Below, piece by piece: positions 1 to 6,296 of a DNA stretch of 64,000 nt. The notes under the pieces were generated by a model. It did not search any database and was not told the DNA's origin. It saw only the letters and a list, made by a program, of their open reading frames with translations. The position numbers and the translations under genes are program-made. Source of the stretch: Gammaproteobacteria bacterium (GTDB lineage: Bacteria > Pseudomonadota > Gammaproteobacteria > Burkholderiales > Sulfuricellaceae). How positions within the stretch are numbered: the first letter of the stretch is position 1; the number at the start of each line of letters is the position of its first letter. Location: assembly GCA_018824405.1 (NCBI GenBank), contig JAHJGO010000005.1, forward strand, positions 19,226 through 83,225. Direction: 5' to 3'.

Positions 1-567
1 GACGCGCCTGCGGCAGGGGCGCTGCCGGTACGACAGGCGGCTACTCCTGCCGCACCAACAGGCAAACCAATCAGACCCGTTGCAGCCGAGGTGCTTCATC
101 AGGAGGCTCCCGTGCATAAGGCTGAAGAGCCTGCACCTGCACCCGTGACACACTCCCAGCCCGTCCGCACTGCCACCTCCGCACCCTTCGATGGGGACTG
201 GCCAGGCCTGGTTGCCAAGCTCAGGCTGGGCGGCATGGCCAAGATGCTGGCAAACCATTGCGAACTGAAAAGTTACGAAGGCCAGCGCATCGAACTGTGC
301 GTACCGGAAGAACACAAGCACCTGATGGAAAAAACCTATCAGGACAAGCTCAAGGCGGCACTGGATGATTTTGCCGGCAGCCCCGTATTCTTGAATATTT
401 CCCTCGGCAGCGTGACCGGACTTACCCCGGCCAAACTGGACCACCAGGAAAAACAGGCGCGCCAGGCAGAGGCCATTGCCGCCATCGAACAGGATCCATT
501 CGTGCGCGATCTGGTCGAGAACCTGGACGCGCAGGTGATTGAATCAACCATTAAACCCATTGATTAA
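1..567 (+). CDS. dnaX: DNA polymerase III subunit tau, C-terminal part (5' end outside window)
   Basis: The frame is open from the first base of the window, so this is the 3' end of a longer gene. About 40 Ala/Pro-rich linker residues come first, as in the hinge region of tau. A folded domain of roughly 120 residues follows, beginning near FDGDWPGLV and ending IKPID, which matches the tau domain that contacts the polymerase alpha subunit. In full-length DnaX the upstream part is the AAA+ clamp-loader ATPase, which cannot be seen here. ybaB follows after 12 bases and recR after that, the common dnaX-ybaB-recR arrangement, and this supports the call strongly. Whether a gamma-producing frameshift site exists cannot be judged from this end. 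Confidence 0.9.
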   Translation, partial: DAPAAGALPVRQAATPAAPTGKPIRPVAAEVLHQEAPVHKAEEPAPAPVTHSQPVRTATSAPFDGDWPGLVAKLRLGGMAKMLANHCELKSYEGQRIELCVPEEHKHLMEKTYQDKLKAALDDFAGSPVFLNISLGSVTGLTPAKLDHQEKQARQAEAIAAIEQDPFVRDLVENLDAQVIESTIKPID

Positions 568-579
568 GCGGAGAAAACT

Positions 580-906
580 ATGATGAAAGGCGGCATAGGC
601 GGTCTGATGAAGCAGGCCCAGCAAATGCAGGAAAATATGCAGAAAATGCAGGAACAGCTGGCTTCAGTGGAAGTGGAAGGCCAGGCAGGCGCCGGCATGG
701 TGAAAGTCACCATGAATTGCCGCCACGATGTGAAGCGCGTCAGCATAGACGACAGCCTGATGTCTGAGGACAAGGAAATGCTGGAAGATCTGCTGGCAGC
801 AGCGGTCAACGACGCAGTGCGTCGTGTGGAACAGACCAGTCAGGAAAAGATGTCGGGCTTCACCAGTGGCCTGAACCTGCCACCGGGCTTCAAGTTGCCG
901 TTCTGA
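580..906 (+). CDS. ybaB: YbaB/EbfC family nucleoid-associated protein
   Basis: A 108-residue protein of normal family length. It starts [17 protein letters not shown] and has the Gln/Met-rich N-terminal helix ([12 protein letters not shown]) followed by the compact beta region with [10 protein letters not shown], and it ends in PPGFKLPF, all typical of YbaB. The family forms dimers that bind DNA and coat the nucleoid, and it is usually encoded between dnaX and recR, as here. The start is the first of two adjacent ATGs, behind a GGAG-like ribosome site at about 571. It is likely co-transcribed with dnaX, 12 bases upstream. Nothing unusual is seen. Confidence 0.93.
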   Translation: MMKGGIGGLMKQAQQMQENMQKMQEQLASVEVEGQAGAGMVKVTMNCRHDVKRVSIDDSLMSEDKEMLEDLLAAAVNDAVRRVEQTSQEKMSGFTSGLNLPPGFKLPF

Positions 907-977
907 TCTGGCAATGGGTGATGGGTAAGCAGTAATGGGGATAACCCATTCCCCATCCCCGATTCCCCATCACTCAG
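907..977. repeat. palindromic intergenic element between ybaB and recR
   Basis: This gap holds nested inverted repeats. The outer arms are at 916-926 (TGGGTGATGGG) and 966-976, with one mismatch. An inner hairpin has arms AATGGG (934-939) and CCCATT (945-950). The motif 'gggtgatggg/ccccatc' is low in complexity and repeats imperfectly inside the gap. It may be a small dispersed repeat or a transcript-processing hairpin. It ends directly at the recR ATG and leaves no obvious ribosome site there. Confidence 0.5.
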
Positions 978-1577
978 ATGAAAACTCCTTCCAGTCTTGA
1001 TAATCTCATCGACGCCCTGCGCTGTCTGCCTGGTGTCGGCCCCAAATCCGCCCAGCGCATGGCCTATCACTTGTTGCAGCGCGATCAGGCCGGTGCGAAG
1101 CGTCTGGCCCATGCATTGACCCATGCACTGGAAACCATCCGTCATTGCGACAAGTGCAACAGCTTCAGCGAAGTCGAAGTGTGCGACTTGTGTCTTTCGC
1201 CTAAACGGGACGACAGCCTGCTGTGCGTGGTGGAAATGCCGGCCGATCTGATGATGATGGAGCAGGCGCATTGCTATCGTGGGCTGTATTTCGTACTCAT
1301 GGGTCGTTTGTCGCCGCTGGATGGTATCGGTCCGCGGGAGATTCACCTCGACCGTCTGGTGCGCCGTGCGACCGATGGCATCGTGCAGGAAGTGGTTCTT
1401 GCCACCAATTTCACCGTGGAAGGCGAGGCGACTGCTCATTACATCAGCGAACTTCTGACTCCGCGCGGCATCAAGGTGACCCGTATTGCCCGCGGCCTGC
1501 CGGTGGGTGGGGAACTGGAACACGTGGATAGCGGCACCCTGGCGCAAGCCGTACTGGAACGACGCAACGTTTCCTGA
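978..1577 (+). CDS. recR: recombination mediator protein RecR
   Basis: A 199-residue protein matching RecR in length and order. A helix-hairpin-helix region ([20 protein letters not shown]) is followed by a C4 zinc finger ([16 protein letters not shown], about residues 57-72). A Toprim domain then starts around [15 protein letters not shown], and the end contains the Walker-B-like stretch and [11 protein letters not shown]. RecR works with RecO (and RecF) to load RecA on SSB-coated single-stranded DNA at gaps. It follows ybaB after a 71-base palindromic spacer. The ATG at 978 has no good Shine-Dalgarno sequence, so translation may depend on the upstream gene or on the hairpin in the spacer. 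Confidence 0.95.
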   Translation: MKTPSSLDNLIDALRCLPGVGPKSAQRMAYHLLQRDQAGAKRLAHALTHALETIRHCDKCNSFSEVEVCDLCLSPKRDDSLLCVVEMPADLMMMEQAHCYRGLYFVLMGRLSPLDGIGPREIHLDRLVRRATDGIVQEVVLATNFTVEGEATAHYISELLTPRGIKVTRIARGLPVGGELEHVDSGTLAQAVLERRNVS

Positions 1578-1631
1578 GATTTTGGTGCAAATCTGGCGCA
1601 TTTCTCTTGAATTCCGCCCTTTTTTGGTGCG
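1573..1631 (+). promoter_or_regulatory. candidate NtrC half-sites upstream of nasT
   Basis: TGGTGCA (1583-1589) and TGGTGCG (1625-1631) each match the right half of the NtrC consensus TGCACCA-N3-TGGTGCA, while the left halves are poor. They lie 42 bases apart, about four helical turns, and roughly 100-150 bases upstream of the start predicted from the sigma-54 element at 1706. They are suggestive only. Confidence 0.3.
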
Positions 1632-1705
1632 CGTCTGTTGTTCCGATTGTTGAGTACTCCTTCCATATCCCATGATATTCATCAGGATCAATTGGTTGCC
1701 TGACA

Positions 1706-1721
1706 TGGCATGAGAATTGCC
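1706..1721 (+). promoter_or_regulatory. sigma-54 (-24/-12) promoter element before nasT
   Basis: TGGCATG-agaa-TTGCC fits the consensus TGGCACG-N4-TTGCW with two mismatches. The invariant GG (1707-1708) and GC (1719-1720) have the correct spacing. The predicted start, 12 bases after the GC, is at about 1732, only three bases before the nasT ATG at 1735. The transcript would therefore be nearly leaderless and would lack the GGGAGG at 1727-1732. Either the message is leaderless, the start lies elsewhere, or another promoter also serves the gene. Confidence 0.5.
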
Positions 1722-1734
1722 TTGTTGGGAGGAT

Positions 1735-2340
1735 ATGAAAACTCCCGTTAATTCTTCTGAACCTTCGCTGCGTGTCTTGCTGGTAGATGAAACCTTCGAA
1801 CGCGCGGCACTACTCAAGCATGCCTTGCAGGATGCGGGTTATAAAATCGTTGCTCATGTCTCTGCCAGCGCGGATTTGCCAGGCCTGGTCGCTGAGCTTA
1901 AACCGGATCTCATTATTCTGGATACCGAGTCTCCTGACCGCGATACGCTGGAAAATCTCTGTGTTATCAAACGTAATCAACCGCGCCCCATCGTAATGTT
2001 CACTCATGACAATGACGCTGAAAAGATACGCGCAGCCATTCGCGCCGGGGTCAGTGCATATGTGGTGGATGGCCTCAAAAGCGAGCGTTTGCGCCCCATC
2101 ATGGATGTGGCGATAGCACGTTTCAACGAATTTCAGGCCATGCGGATGGATCTGGAAAAGGCGGAAAGCAAGCTCTCGGAGCGCAAAGACGTGGAACGTG
2201 CCAAGGGAATTCTGATGAAACAGCGCGGCTGCTCCGAGGAGGAGGCTTATCAGGCTTTACGTAAATCCGCCATGGATAAGGGATTGCGGCTGTCTGAAGT
2301 GGCGTCTCAGGTTATTACGGTAGCAGAGTTGTTGGTGTGA
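1735..2340 (+). CDS. nasT: NasT-type response regulator with ANTAR RNA-binding domain
   Basis: A 201-residue protein with an N-terminal receiver-like domain (LRVLLVDE; likely acceptor Asp in LIILDTESPD). A helical linker and a C-terminal ANTAR domain (about residues 140-195) follow, with ERAKGILMKQRG and EAYQALRKSAMDKG. ANTAR proteins bind paired stem-loops in nascent RNA and prevent termination; NasT proteins do this for nitrate-assimilation operons. Exactly such a leader follows this gene (2376-2493, before nrtA). The ATG at 1735 is chosen because a TTG at 1717 lies inside a sigma-54 element. GGGAGG sits only two bases before the ATG, which is unusually close. In the known system NasT is held inactive by the nitrate sensor NasS; no separate NasS gene is present here. 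Confidence 0.9.
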   Translation: MKTPVNSSEPSLRVLLVDETFERAALLKHALQDAGYKIVAHVSASADLPGLVAELKPDLIILDTESPDRDTLENLCVIKRNQPRPIVMFTHDNDAEKIRAAIRAGVSAYVVDGLKSERLRPIMDVAIARFNEFQAMRMDLEKAESKLSERKDVERAKGILMKQRGCSEEEAYQALRKSAMDKGLRLSEVASQVITVAELLV

Positions 2341-2348
2341 CAAGAACC

Positions 2349-2364
2349 TGGCACGCTTAGTGCT
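2349..2364 (+). promoter_or_regulatory. sigma-54 (-24/-12) promoter for the nrtA leader
   Basis: TGGCACG-ctta-GTGCT matches the consensus TGGCACG-N4-TTGCT with one mismatch and correct spacing (GG at 2350-2351, GC at 2362-2363). The predicted transcription start is about 2375, one base before the first ANTAR-type hairpin. It lies just after the nasT stop codon, so the nrt operon would have its own nitrogen-regulated transcript. Confidence 0.72.
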
Positions 2365-2375
2365 TTAAGATAAGC

Positions 2376-2433
2376 GACAGCCCAACGGCGGGTTGTCAAC
2401 AAGATTCAAATGATTCGGTCAATGTCGACCGGA
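2376..2433 (+). promoter_or_regulatory. ANTAR-type two-hairpin antitermination element
   Basis: Hairpin 1 (2376-2397) has an 8-bp stem, GACAGCCC/GGGTTGTC, closing the six-base loop AACGGC. Hairpin 2 (2414-2433) has a 7-bp stem around CGGTC/GACCG closing the six-base loop AATGTC. Both loops have A at position 1 and G at position 4, the signature described for RNA bound by ANTAR proteins. The element starts at the predicted 5' end of the transcript and is followed 11 bases later by an intrinsic terminator. The natural partner is NasT, encoded immediately upstream. Confidence 0.82.
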
Positions 2434-2444
2434 GCAAGGACAAA

Positions 2445-2493
2445 GGCGTCCATTCGCGAAAGTTAATTCATTCGCGGATGTGACGCCTTTTTT
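2445..2493 (+). terminator. leader terminator (attenuator) before nrtA
   Basis: GGCGTCCATTCGCGAA pairs with TTCGCGGATGTGACGCC (2471-2487) apart from one bulged base, giving a stem of about 16 pairs over a 10-base loop. It is followed by TTTTTTGTTTT from 2488. It lies in the nrtA leader, upstream of the nrtA ribosome site, and would end transcription unless NasT stabilises the preceding hairpins. Confidence 0.88.
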
Positions 2494-2521
2494 GTTTTGT
2501 GTTTTTTATCAGGAGAAAACC

Positions 2522-3775
2522 ATGAGTGAAGATTTCAAAAGCAGCCGGAGAGATTTCATGAAAAAAGGGGCAACTTTATTGGGTGCCGGGGCTTTGATGG
2601 CCATGGTCGATCCGGCGATTCGCAGCGGGGCTTGGGCGGCCGGGTCAGATGCGCCGGAAAAGACCGAGGTGAAAATCGGCTTCATTCCTCTGACCGATTG
2701 CGCTTCGGTGGTGATCGCTTCGGTGATGGGCTTCGACAAGAAATACGGCATCAAGATCACGCCCAGCAAGGAGGCTTCCTGGGCAGGGGTGCGCGACAAA
2801 CTGGTGAATGGCGAACTGGATGCTTCCCATGTGCTGTATGGCCTCATTTATGGGGTTCAGCTTGGTATCGGCGGCCCCAAGAAGGACATGTCGGTGCTAA
2901 TGAGCATCAACAATAATGGTCAGGCCATTTCACTCTCCAACCAGCTCAAGGCCAAGGGCGCAGTGGATGGCGCCAGTCTGGCCGCCCTGATCAAAAAAGA
3001 GCCGCGCGAATATACCTTCGCCCAGACCTTCCCGACCGGCACCCACGCCATGTGGCTGTATTACTGGCTGGCAAGCCACGGCATCAATCCATTCAGCGAT
3101 GTGAAAAACATCACCGTGCCACCGCCGCAGATGATCGCCAACATGCGGGTCGGCAACATGGATGGTTTCTGTGTTGGTGAGCCGTGGAATGCGCGGGCGA
3201 TACGCGACAACGTAGGTTTCACTGCGACAACTTCACAGGAAATCTGGAAAGATCACCCGGAGAAAGTGCTCGGCACCACGGCCGACTTCGTGCACAAGTA
3301 CCCCAATACTGCACGCGCCATGATCATGGCGCTGCTGGATGCGTCCAGATACATCGATGACATGAAGAACCGTTCCCAGGTGGCCAAGATCATTGCCGAG
3401 AAGTCTTATGTCAACACCGATTTCGACTCCATCGAGGACCGCATGCTGGGCCAGTACGATAACGGTAACGGCAAGAAATGGCAGGACGCCAATTACATGA
3501 AGTTCTACAACGAAGGCGCGGTGAATTTCCCCTATCTGTCCGATGGTATGTGGTTTCTCACCCAGCACAAGCGCTGGGGGCTGCTCAAGGAAGATCCGGA
3601 TTACCTGGCCGTGGCCAAGCAGGTCAACCAGATCGAACTTTACAAGCAGGCCGCGACCCAGACCAAGACGCCGATTCCGAAGGATGTCATGCGCAGCAGC
3701 AAGCTCATGGACGGCAGCGTGTGGGACGGCAAGAATCCCAAAGCCTATGCCGCCAGTTTCAAGGTCAAAGCGTAA
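2522..3775 (+). CDS. nrtA: nitrate ABC transporter, substrate-binding protein (Tat-exported)
   Basis: A 417-residue NrtA/CmpA-family binding protein. The N terminus carries a twin-arginine signal (SSRRDFMKKGATLLGAGAL, Arg9-Arg10) followed by a hydrophobic stretch, so it is exported folded to the periplasm. The mature part begins near EKTEVKIGFIPLTDCAS and has the family's PTGTHAMWLYYWL and GEPWNARA stretches. It captures nitrate (possibly nitrite) for the NrtB-NrtD importer encoded downstream. The ATG at 2522 follows AGGAGAAAACC; an upstream in-frame start at 2480 would lie inside the attenuator hairpin and spoil the Tat signal. Expression is probably controlled by the sigma-54 promoter and ANTAR leader ahead of it. 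It is Tat-exported and so is unlikely to be the cytoplasmic sensor NasS. Confidence 0.93.
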   Translation: MSEDFKSSRRDFMKKGATLLGAGALMAMVDPAIRSGAWAAGSDAPEKTEVKIGFIPLTDCASVVIASVMGFDKKYGIKITPSKEASWAGVRDKLVNGELDASHVLYGLIYGVQLGIGGPKKDMSVLMSINNNGQAISLSNQLKAKGAVDGASLAALIKKEPREYTFAQTFPTGTHAMWLYYWLASHGINPFSDVKNITVPPPQMIANMRVGNMDGFCVGEPWNARAIRDNVGFTATTSQEIWKDHPEKVLGTTADFVHKYPNTARAMIMALLDASRYIDDMKNRSQVAKIIAEKSYVNTDFDSIEDRMLGQYDNGNGKKWQDANYMKFYNEGAVNFPYLSDGMWFLTQHKRWGLLKEDPDYLAVAKQVNQIELYKQAATQTKTPIPKDVMRSSKLMDGSVWDGKNPKAYAASFKVKA

Positions 3776-3805
3776 TCAATCCATCACTGATATGAGAGGT
3801 ACATC

Positions 3806-4219
3806 ATGACACCCGAAAAAATAGCACTGGTTCGCAGCAGCTGGCAGCAGGTTCTTCCCATCAAGGATACCGCCGCGCAGCTTTTTTATGGGCAACTGTT
3901 CGAGCTCGATCCAACCCTGCGCGGGATGTTCAGGGGCGACATGGTCGAGCAGGGGCGCAAGCTCATGGCGATGATCAATACGGTCGTCACCAGCCTGGAC
4001 AATCTTGGCCCCATTCTGGAGAGAATTGAGGAGATGGGTCGCCGCCACGTTGATTATGGCGTGACGGAAGCGCACTACGACACAGTTGGAAGCGCGCTGA
4101 TCTGGACCCTCGGTCAGGGGCTGGGGGAGCAGTTCACTCCGGCAGTCAAGGATGCCTGGGGAGATGCCTACAACACCCTGGCATCTGCCATGAAGCGGGC
4201 AGCTTATACCCTCGCGTGA
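3806..4219 (+). CDS. single-domain globin within the nitrate uptake operon
   Basis: A 137-residue bacterial globin of the Vitreoscilla-haemoglobin/flavohaemoglobin type without a reductase domain. Visible landmarks are Tyr28 in AAQLFYGQLF (B10 position), Phe42 in LRGMFRGD (CD1) and His81 in GRRHVDYGV (proximal haem ligand). It lies 30 bases after nrtA and 64 before nrtB on the same strand, so it is probably co-expressed with the importer. Such globins bind O2 and NO, and with a partner reductase can turn NO into nitrate. A role in handling NO formed during nitrate/nitrite assimilation is an inference from position. No reductase partner is encoded next to it. The start follows GAGAGGTACATC. 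Confidence 0.88.
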   Translation: MTPEKIALVRSSWQQVLPIKDTAAQLFYGQLFELDPTLRGMFRGDMVEQGRKLMAMINTVVTSLDNLGPILERIEEMGRRHVDYGVTEAHYDTVGSALIWTLGQGLGEQFTPAVKDAWGDAYNTLASAMKRAAYTLA

Positions 4220-4283
4220 TCTTTCAGGCTGCCCGGTCCGATAAGCCGGGCGGCCGGATGATACGTGTAACAGGAGAGTAAAA

Positions 4284-5195
4284 ATGAGCGCCATCCAGGT
4301 AACAAATGAAAGTTTGGAAAAAATCATGTCAGATCCGGAAACTATCGTGACAGGCAAGCCTCTTGCTGCCGTTGCAACCAGCGAGAGGAGCGAGCCAGGA
4401 GAAAGCTGGCTGGTCAGAGCCGGACAAATCATCGGAATTGCCGTCAAGTGGATGATTCCTCCCGTTCTTGGTCTGGCGTTGTTTATTGGCATCTGGGCGC
4501 TGGTATCACAGAGCAGTCCGCAATTGCCAGGACCGGCGAAAACCTGGGAATCTGCTCAGATACTTTTCAGCGACCCGTTTTACAACAAGGGTCCCAATGA
4601 TATGGGCATCGGCTGGAACATCCTTGCCTCTTTGCAAAGAGTGGGGATCGGCTTCGGCATGGCGGCGTTGGTGGGTATTCCGCTGGGTTTCATGATCGGG
4701 CGTTTTCAGTTTCTGAGTGCCATGCTGGCTCCTATCATCAGTTTGTTGCGACCGGTGTCACCTCTGGCGTGGTTGCCAATCGGTCTGCTGGTGTTCAAGG
4801 CGGCAGACCCGGCTGCGATCTGGGTGATCTTCATCTCCGCCATCTGGCCGATGATCATCAATACCGCCGTGGGCGTGAGCCGGATTCCGCCGGATTACAT
4901 GAATGTGGCCAAGGTGCTCAATCTGTCTGAATGGAAAATTTTCACCAAGATACTGTTTCCAGCCGTGCTGCCTTACATGATGACCGGTATTCGCCTTTCC
5001 ATCGGCGTTGCCTGGCTGGTGATCGTGGCTGCGGAAATGCTGACCGGAGGTGTCGGTCTGGGTTTCTGGGTGTGGGACGAATGGAACAACCTGAATGTCG
5101 AACACATCATCATTGCGATCTTCGTGGTCGGCATCGTCGGGCTGCTGCTGGAACAGGCGCTGGTGCTGCTGGCGAAAAGATTCAGTTACGAATAA
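4284..5195 (+). CDS. nrtB: nitrate ABC transporter, permease
   Basis: A 303-residue inner-membrane permease of the NrtB/SsuC/TauC type. A cytoplasmic N-terminal tail of about 50 residues precedes the first membrane segment (MIPPVLGLALFIGIWALV). The rest holds further hydrophobic helices and the permease signature region that docks with the ATPase (around INTAVGVSRIPPDYMNVAKV and LNLSEWKIFTKILFP). The tail's second Met (residue 15) is a possible alternative start, but the first ATG has the better AGGAGAG site. It pairs with NrtA and the NrtD ATPase to import nitrate. A 114-base palindromic repeat separates it from nrtD. Confidence 0.92.
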   Translation: MSAIQVTNESLEKIMSDPETIVTGKPLAAVATSERSEPGESWLVRAGQIIGIAVKWMIPPVLGLALFIGIWALVSQSSPQLPGPAKTWESAQILFSDPFYNKGPNDMGIGWNILASLQRVGIGFGMAALVGIPLGFMIGRFQFLSAMLAPIISLLRPVSPLAWLPIGLLVFKAADPAAIWVIFISAIWPMIINTAVGVSRIPPDYMNVAKVLNLSEWKIFTKILFPAVLPYMMTGIRLSIGVAWLVIVAAEMLTGGVGLGFWVWDEWNNLNVEHIIIAIFVVGIVGLLLEQALVLLAKRFSYE

Positions 5196-5309
5196 CCCTA
5201 ACCCCCCTCGATCCCCCCTTGTCAGGGGGGAGGCTAAGCCTCCTTCCCTGATCTGCCCCTCCCCTGACAAGGGGAGGCTGGGAGGGGTTGAGCTTGCGAG
5301 GAGAAAATC
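5196..5309. repeat. intergenic palindromic repeat between nrtB and nrtD
   Basis: A C/G-rich imperfect palindrome fills this gap. CCTTGTCAGGGG (about 5218-5229) is answered by CCCCTGACAAGG (about 5264-5275). GAGGCTAAGCCTC sits near the centre, and AACCCCCCTC at the left is answered by GGGAGGGGTT at the right. It looks like a REP/MITE-type dispersed element, although only one copy is seen in this window. The right end runs into the nrtD ribosome site (GAGGAG). Confidence 0.7.
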
Positions 5310-6101
5310 ATGGAAAAATACGTCCAAATCGAAAACGTGCGTCAGGTGTTCAACACCAAAAAAGGCCCCTTCGTGGCGCTGCGCGACATCAACCTGAATA
5401 TCAACCAGGGCGAGTTCATCGCCCTGATCGGCCACTCCGGCTGCGGCAAGTCGACTTTGTTGAATCTGGTTGCTGGGCTGACCTTGCCCAGCGACGGAGC
5501 CATGCTGTGTGCCGGCCGTGAAATCGCCGGCCCTGGTCCGGAGCGCGGCGTGGTGTTTCAGAACCACAGCCTGCTGCCCTGGCTGACCTGCTTTGAAAAT
5601 GTCTACCTGGCCGTGGAGCGGGTATTCGGACAAGCCGAGAGCAAGACTAGCCTGAAAAAGCGCACCCACGAGGCGCTGGCGCTGGTGGGATTGACCCACG
5701 CAGAGCACAAGCATCCGCATGAAATTTCTGGCGGCATGAAGCAGCGTGTCGGTATCGCCCGTGCGCTCTCCATGCAGCCCAAGGTGCTGCTGCTGGACGA
5801 GCCGTTCGGCGCGCTGGATGCCCTGACCCGCGCCCACCTCCAGGACGAATTGATGAAGATCGCGGCGGAAACGCATAGCACGGTGGTAATGGTGACGCAC
5901 GACGTGGATGAGGCGGTGCTGCTGTCTGACCGCATCGTGATGATGACCAATGGCCCCGCGGCGACCATCGGCGAAATTCTGCACGTGGATCTGCCGCGTC
6001 CGCGCGATCGTCTGGCGCTGGCCAATGATGCCAAGTACCACGAGTATCGGGGAGCGGTGCTGGATTTCCTCTATCGTCGCCAGTTGCGCCCGGCAGCCTG
6101 A
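5310..6101 (+). CDS. nrtD: nitrate ABC transporter, ATP-binding protein
   Basis: A 263-residue single-domain ABC ATPase with Walker A GHSGCGKST, the signature ISGGMKQRVGIARAL, Walker B VLLLDEPFGALD and the switch His in VVMVTHDVDEA. It matches the NrtC/NrtD/SsuB/TauB group. The length shows it is the ATPase-only form, without the binding-protein extension of cyanobacterial NrtC. It would power nitrate import through NrtB on the cytoplasmic face. The ATG follows GAGGAGAAAATC. A hairpin that may end the operon transcript follows 12 bases after the stop, and nasA has its own promoter. Confidence 0.92.
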   Translation: MEKYVQIENVRQVFNTKKGPFVALRDINLNINQGEFIALIGHSGCGKSTLLNLVAGLTLPSDGAMLCAGREIAGPGPERGVVFQNHSLLPWLTCFENVYLAVERVFGQAESKTSLKKRTHEALALVGLTHAEHKHPHEISGGMKQRVGIARALSMQPKVLLLDEPFGALDALTRAHLQDELMKIAAETHSTVVMVTHDVDEAVLLSDRIVMMTNGPAATIGEILHVDLPRPRDRLALANDAKYHEYRGAVLDFLYRRQLRPAA

Positions 6102-6113
6102 CTTTCAATCTCA

Positions 6114-6136
6114 CACTCCGCCTTCATGGCGGAGTG
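6114..6136 (+). terminator. hairpin after nrtD
   Basis: A perfect 9-bp stem, CACTCCGCC/GGCGGAGTG, with the five-base loop TTCAT lies 12 bases after the nrtD stop. No T-run follows, so it may be an RNA-stabilising hairpin or a weak terminator rather than a full intrinsic terminator. Confidence 0.5.
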
Positions 6137-6139
6137 CCT

Positions 6140-6187
6140 TGCACCATGCTGAAGCCTGCGATTCGGTGCATGCACCAACTTCAGGCG
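6140..6187 (+). promoter_or_regulatory. candidate paired NtrC sites upstream of nasA
   Basis: TGCACCA at 6140-6146 and again at 6171-6177 each match a complete left half of the NtrC consensus; the right halves are partial (about 4 of 7). The two start points are 31 bases apart, close to three helical turns. Their centres lie at about -128 and -97 relative to the start predicted from the sigma-54 element at 6250. That resembles paired NtrC enhancer sites in known promoters. Confidence 0.42.
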
Positions 6188-6249
6188 TATATCTCCATCT
6201 CAGTTCGATAATCCAATTCAAGTGCATGAATATTAACGATTAGAATAAT

Positions 6250-6266
6250 TGGCACGGCAATTGCTA
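6250..6266 (+). promoter_or_regulatory. consensus sigma-54 (-24/-12) promoter of nasA
   Basis: TGGCACG-gcaa-TTGCTA is a perfect match to the sigma-54 consensus TGGCACG-N4-TTGCW, with GG at 6251-6252 and GC at 6263-6264. The predicted start is about 6276, giving a leader of about 21 bases that includes the GAGG ribosome site before the ATG at 6297. The element rules out an upstream TTG at 6249 as the nasA start. Confidence 0.87.
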
Positions 6267-6296
6267 TATGTCTTGTGTCTAGAACATGAGGTCAAG

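Noticed and set aside
840..1817. Long open frame antisense to recR
   Set aside because: It is the complement of a well-supported gene, has no ribosome site or recognisable domain, and is His/Gln-rich as expected of antisense reading.
3806..4219. Flavohaemoglobin Hmp
   Set aside because: The protein ends after the globin domain; no FAD/NAD(P)-binding reductase follows in frame.
5196..5309. CRISPR-like repeat
   Set aside because: The repeats are inverted arms of one palindrome, without direct repeats or spacers.
4758..6041. Long - strand open frame across nrtB and nrtD
   Set aside because: It is antisense to two recognised transporter genes and crosses the intergenic palindrome; composition is that of a shadow frame.
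6249..6296. Upstream TTG start for nasA
   Set aside because: It lies inside a perfect sigma-54 promoter, and the extra 16 residues precede the conserved cluster-binding N terminus without similarity.
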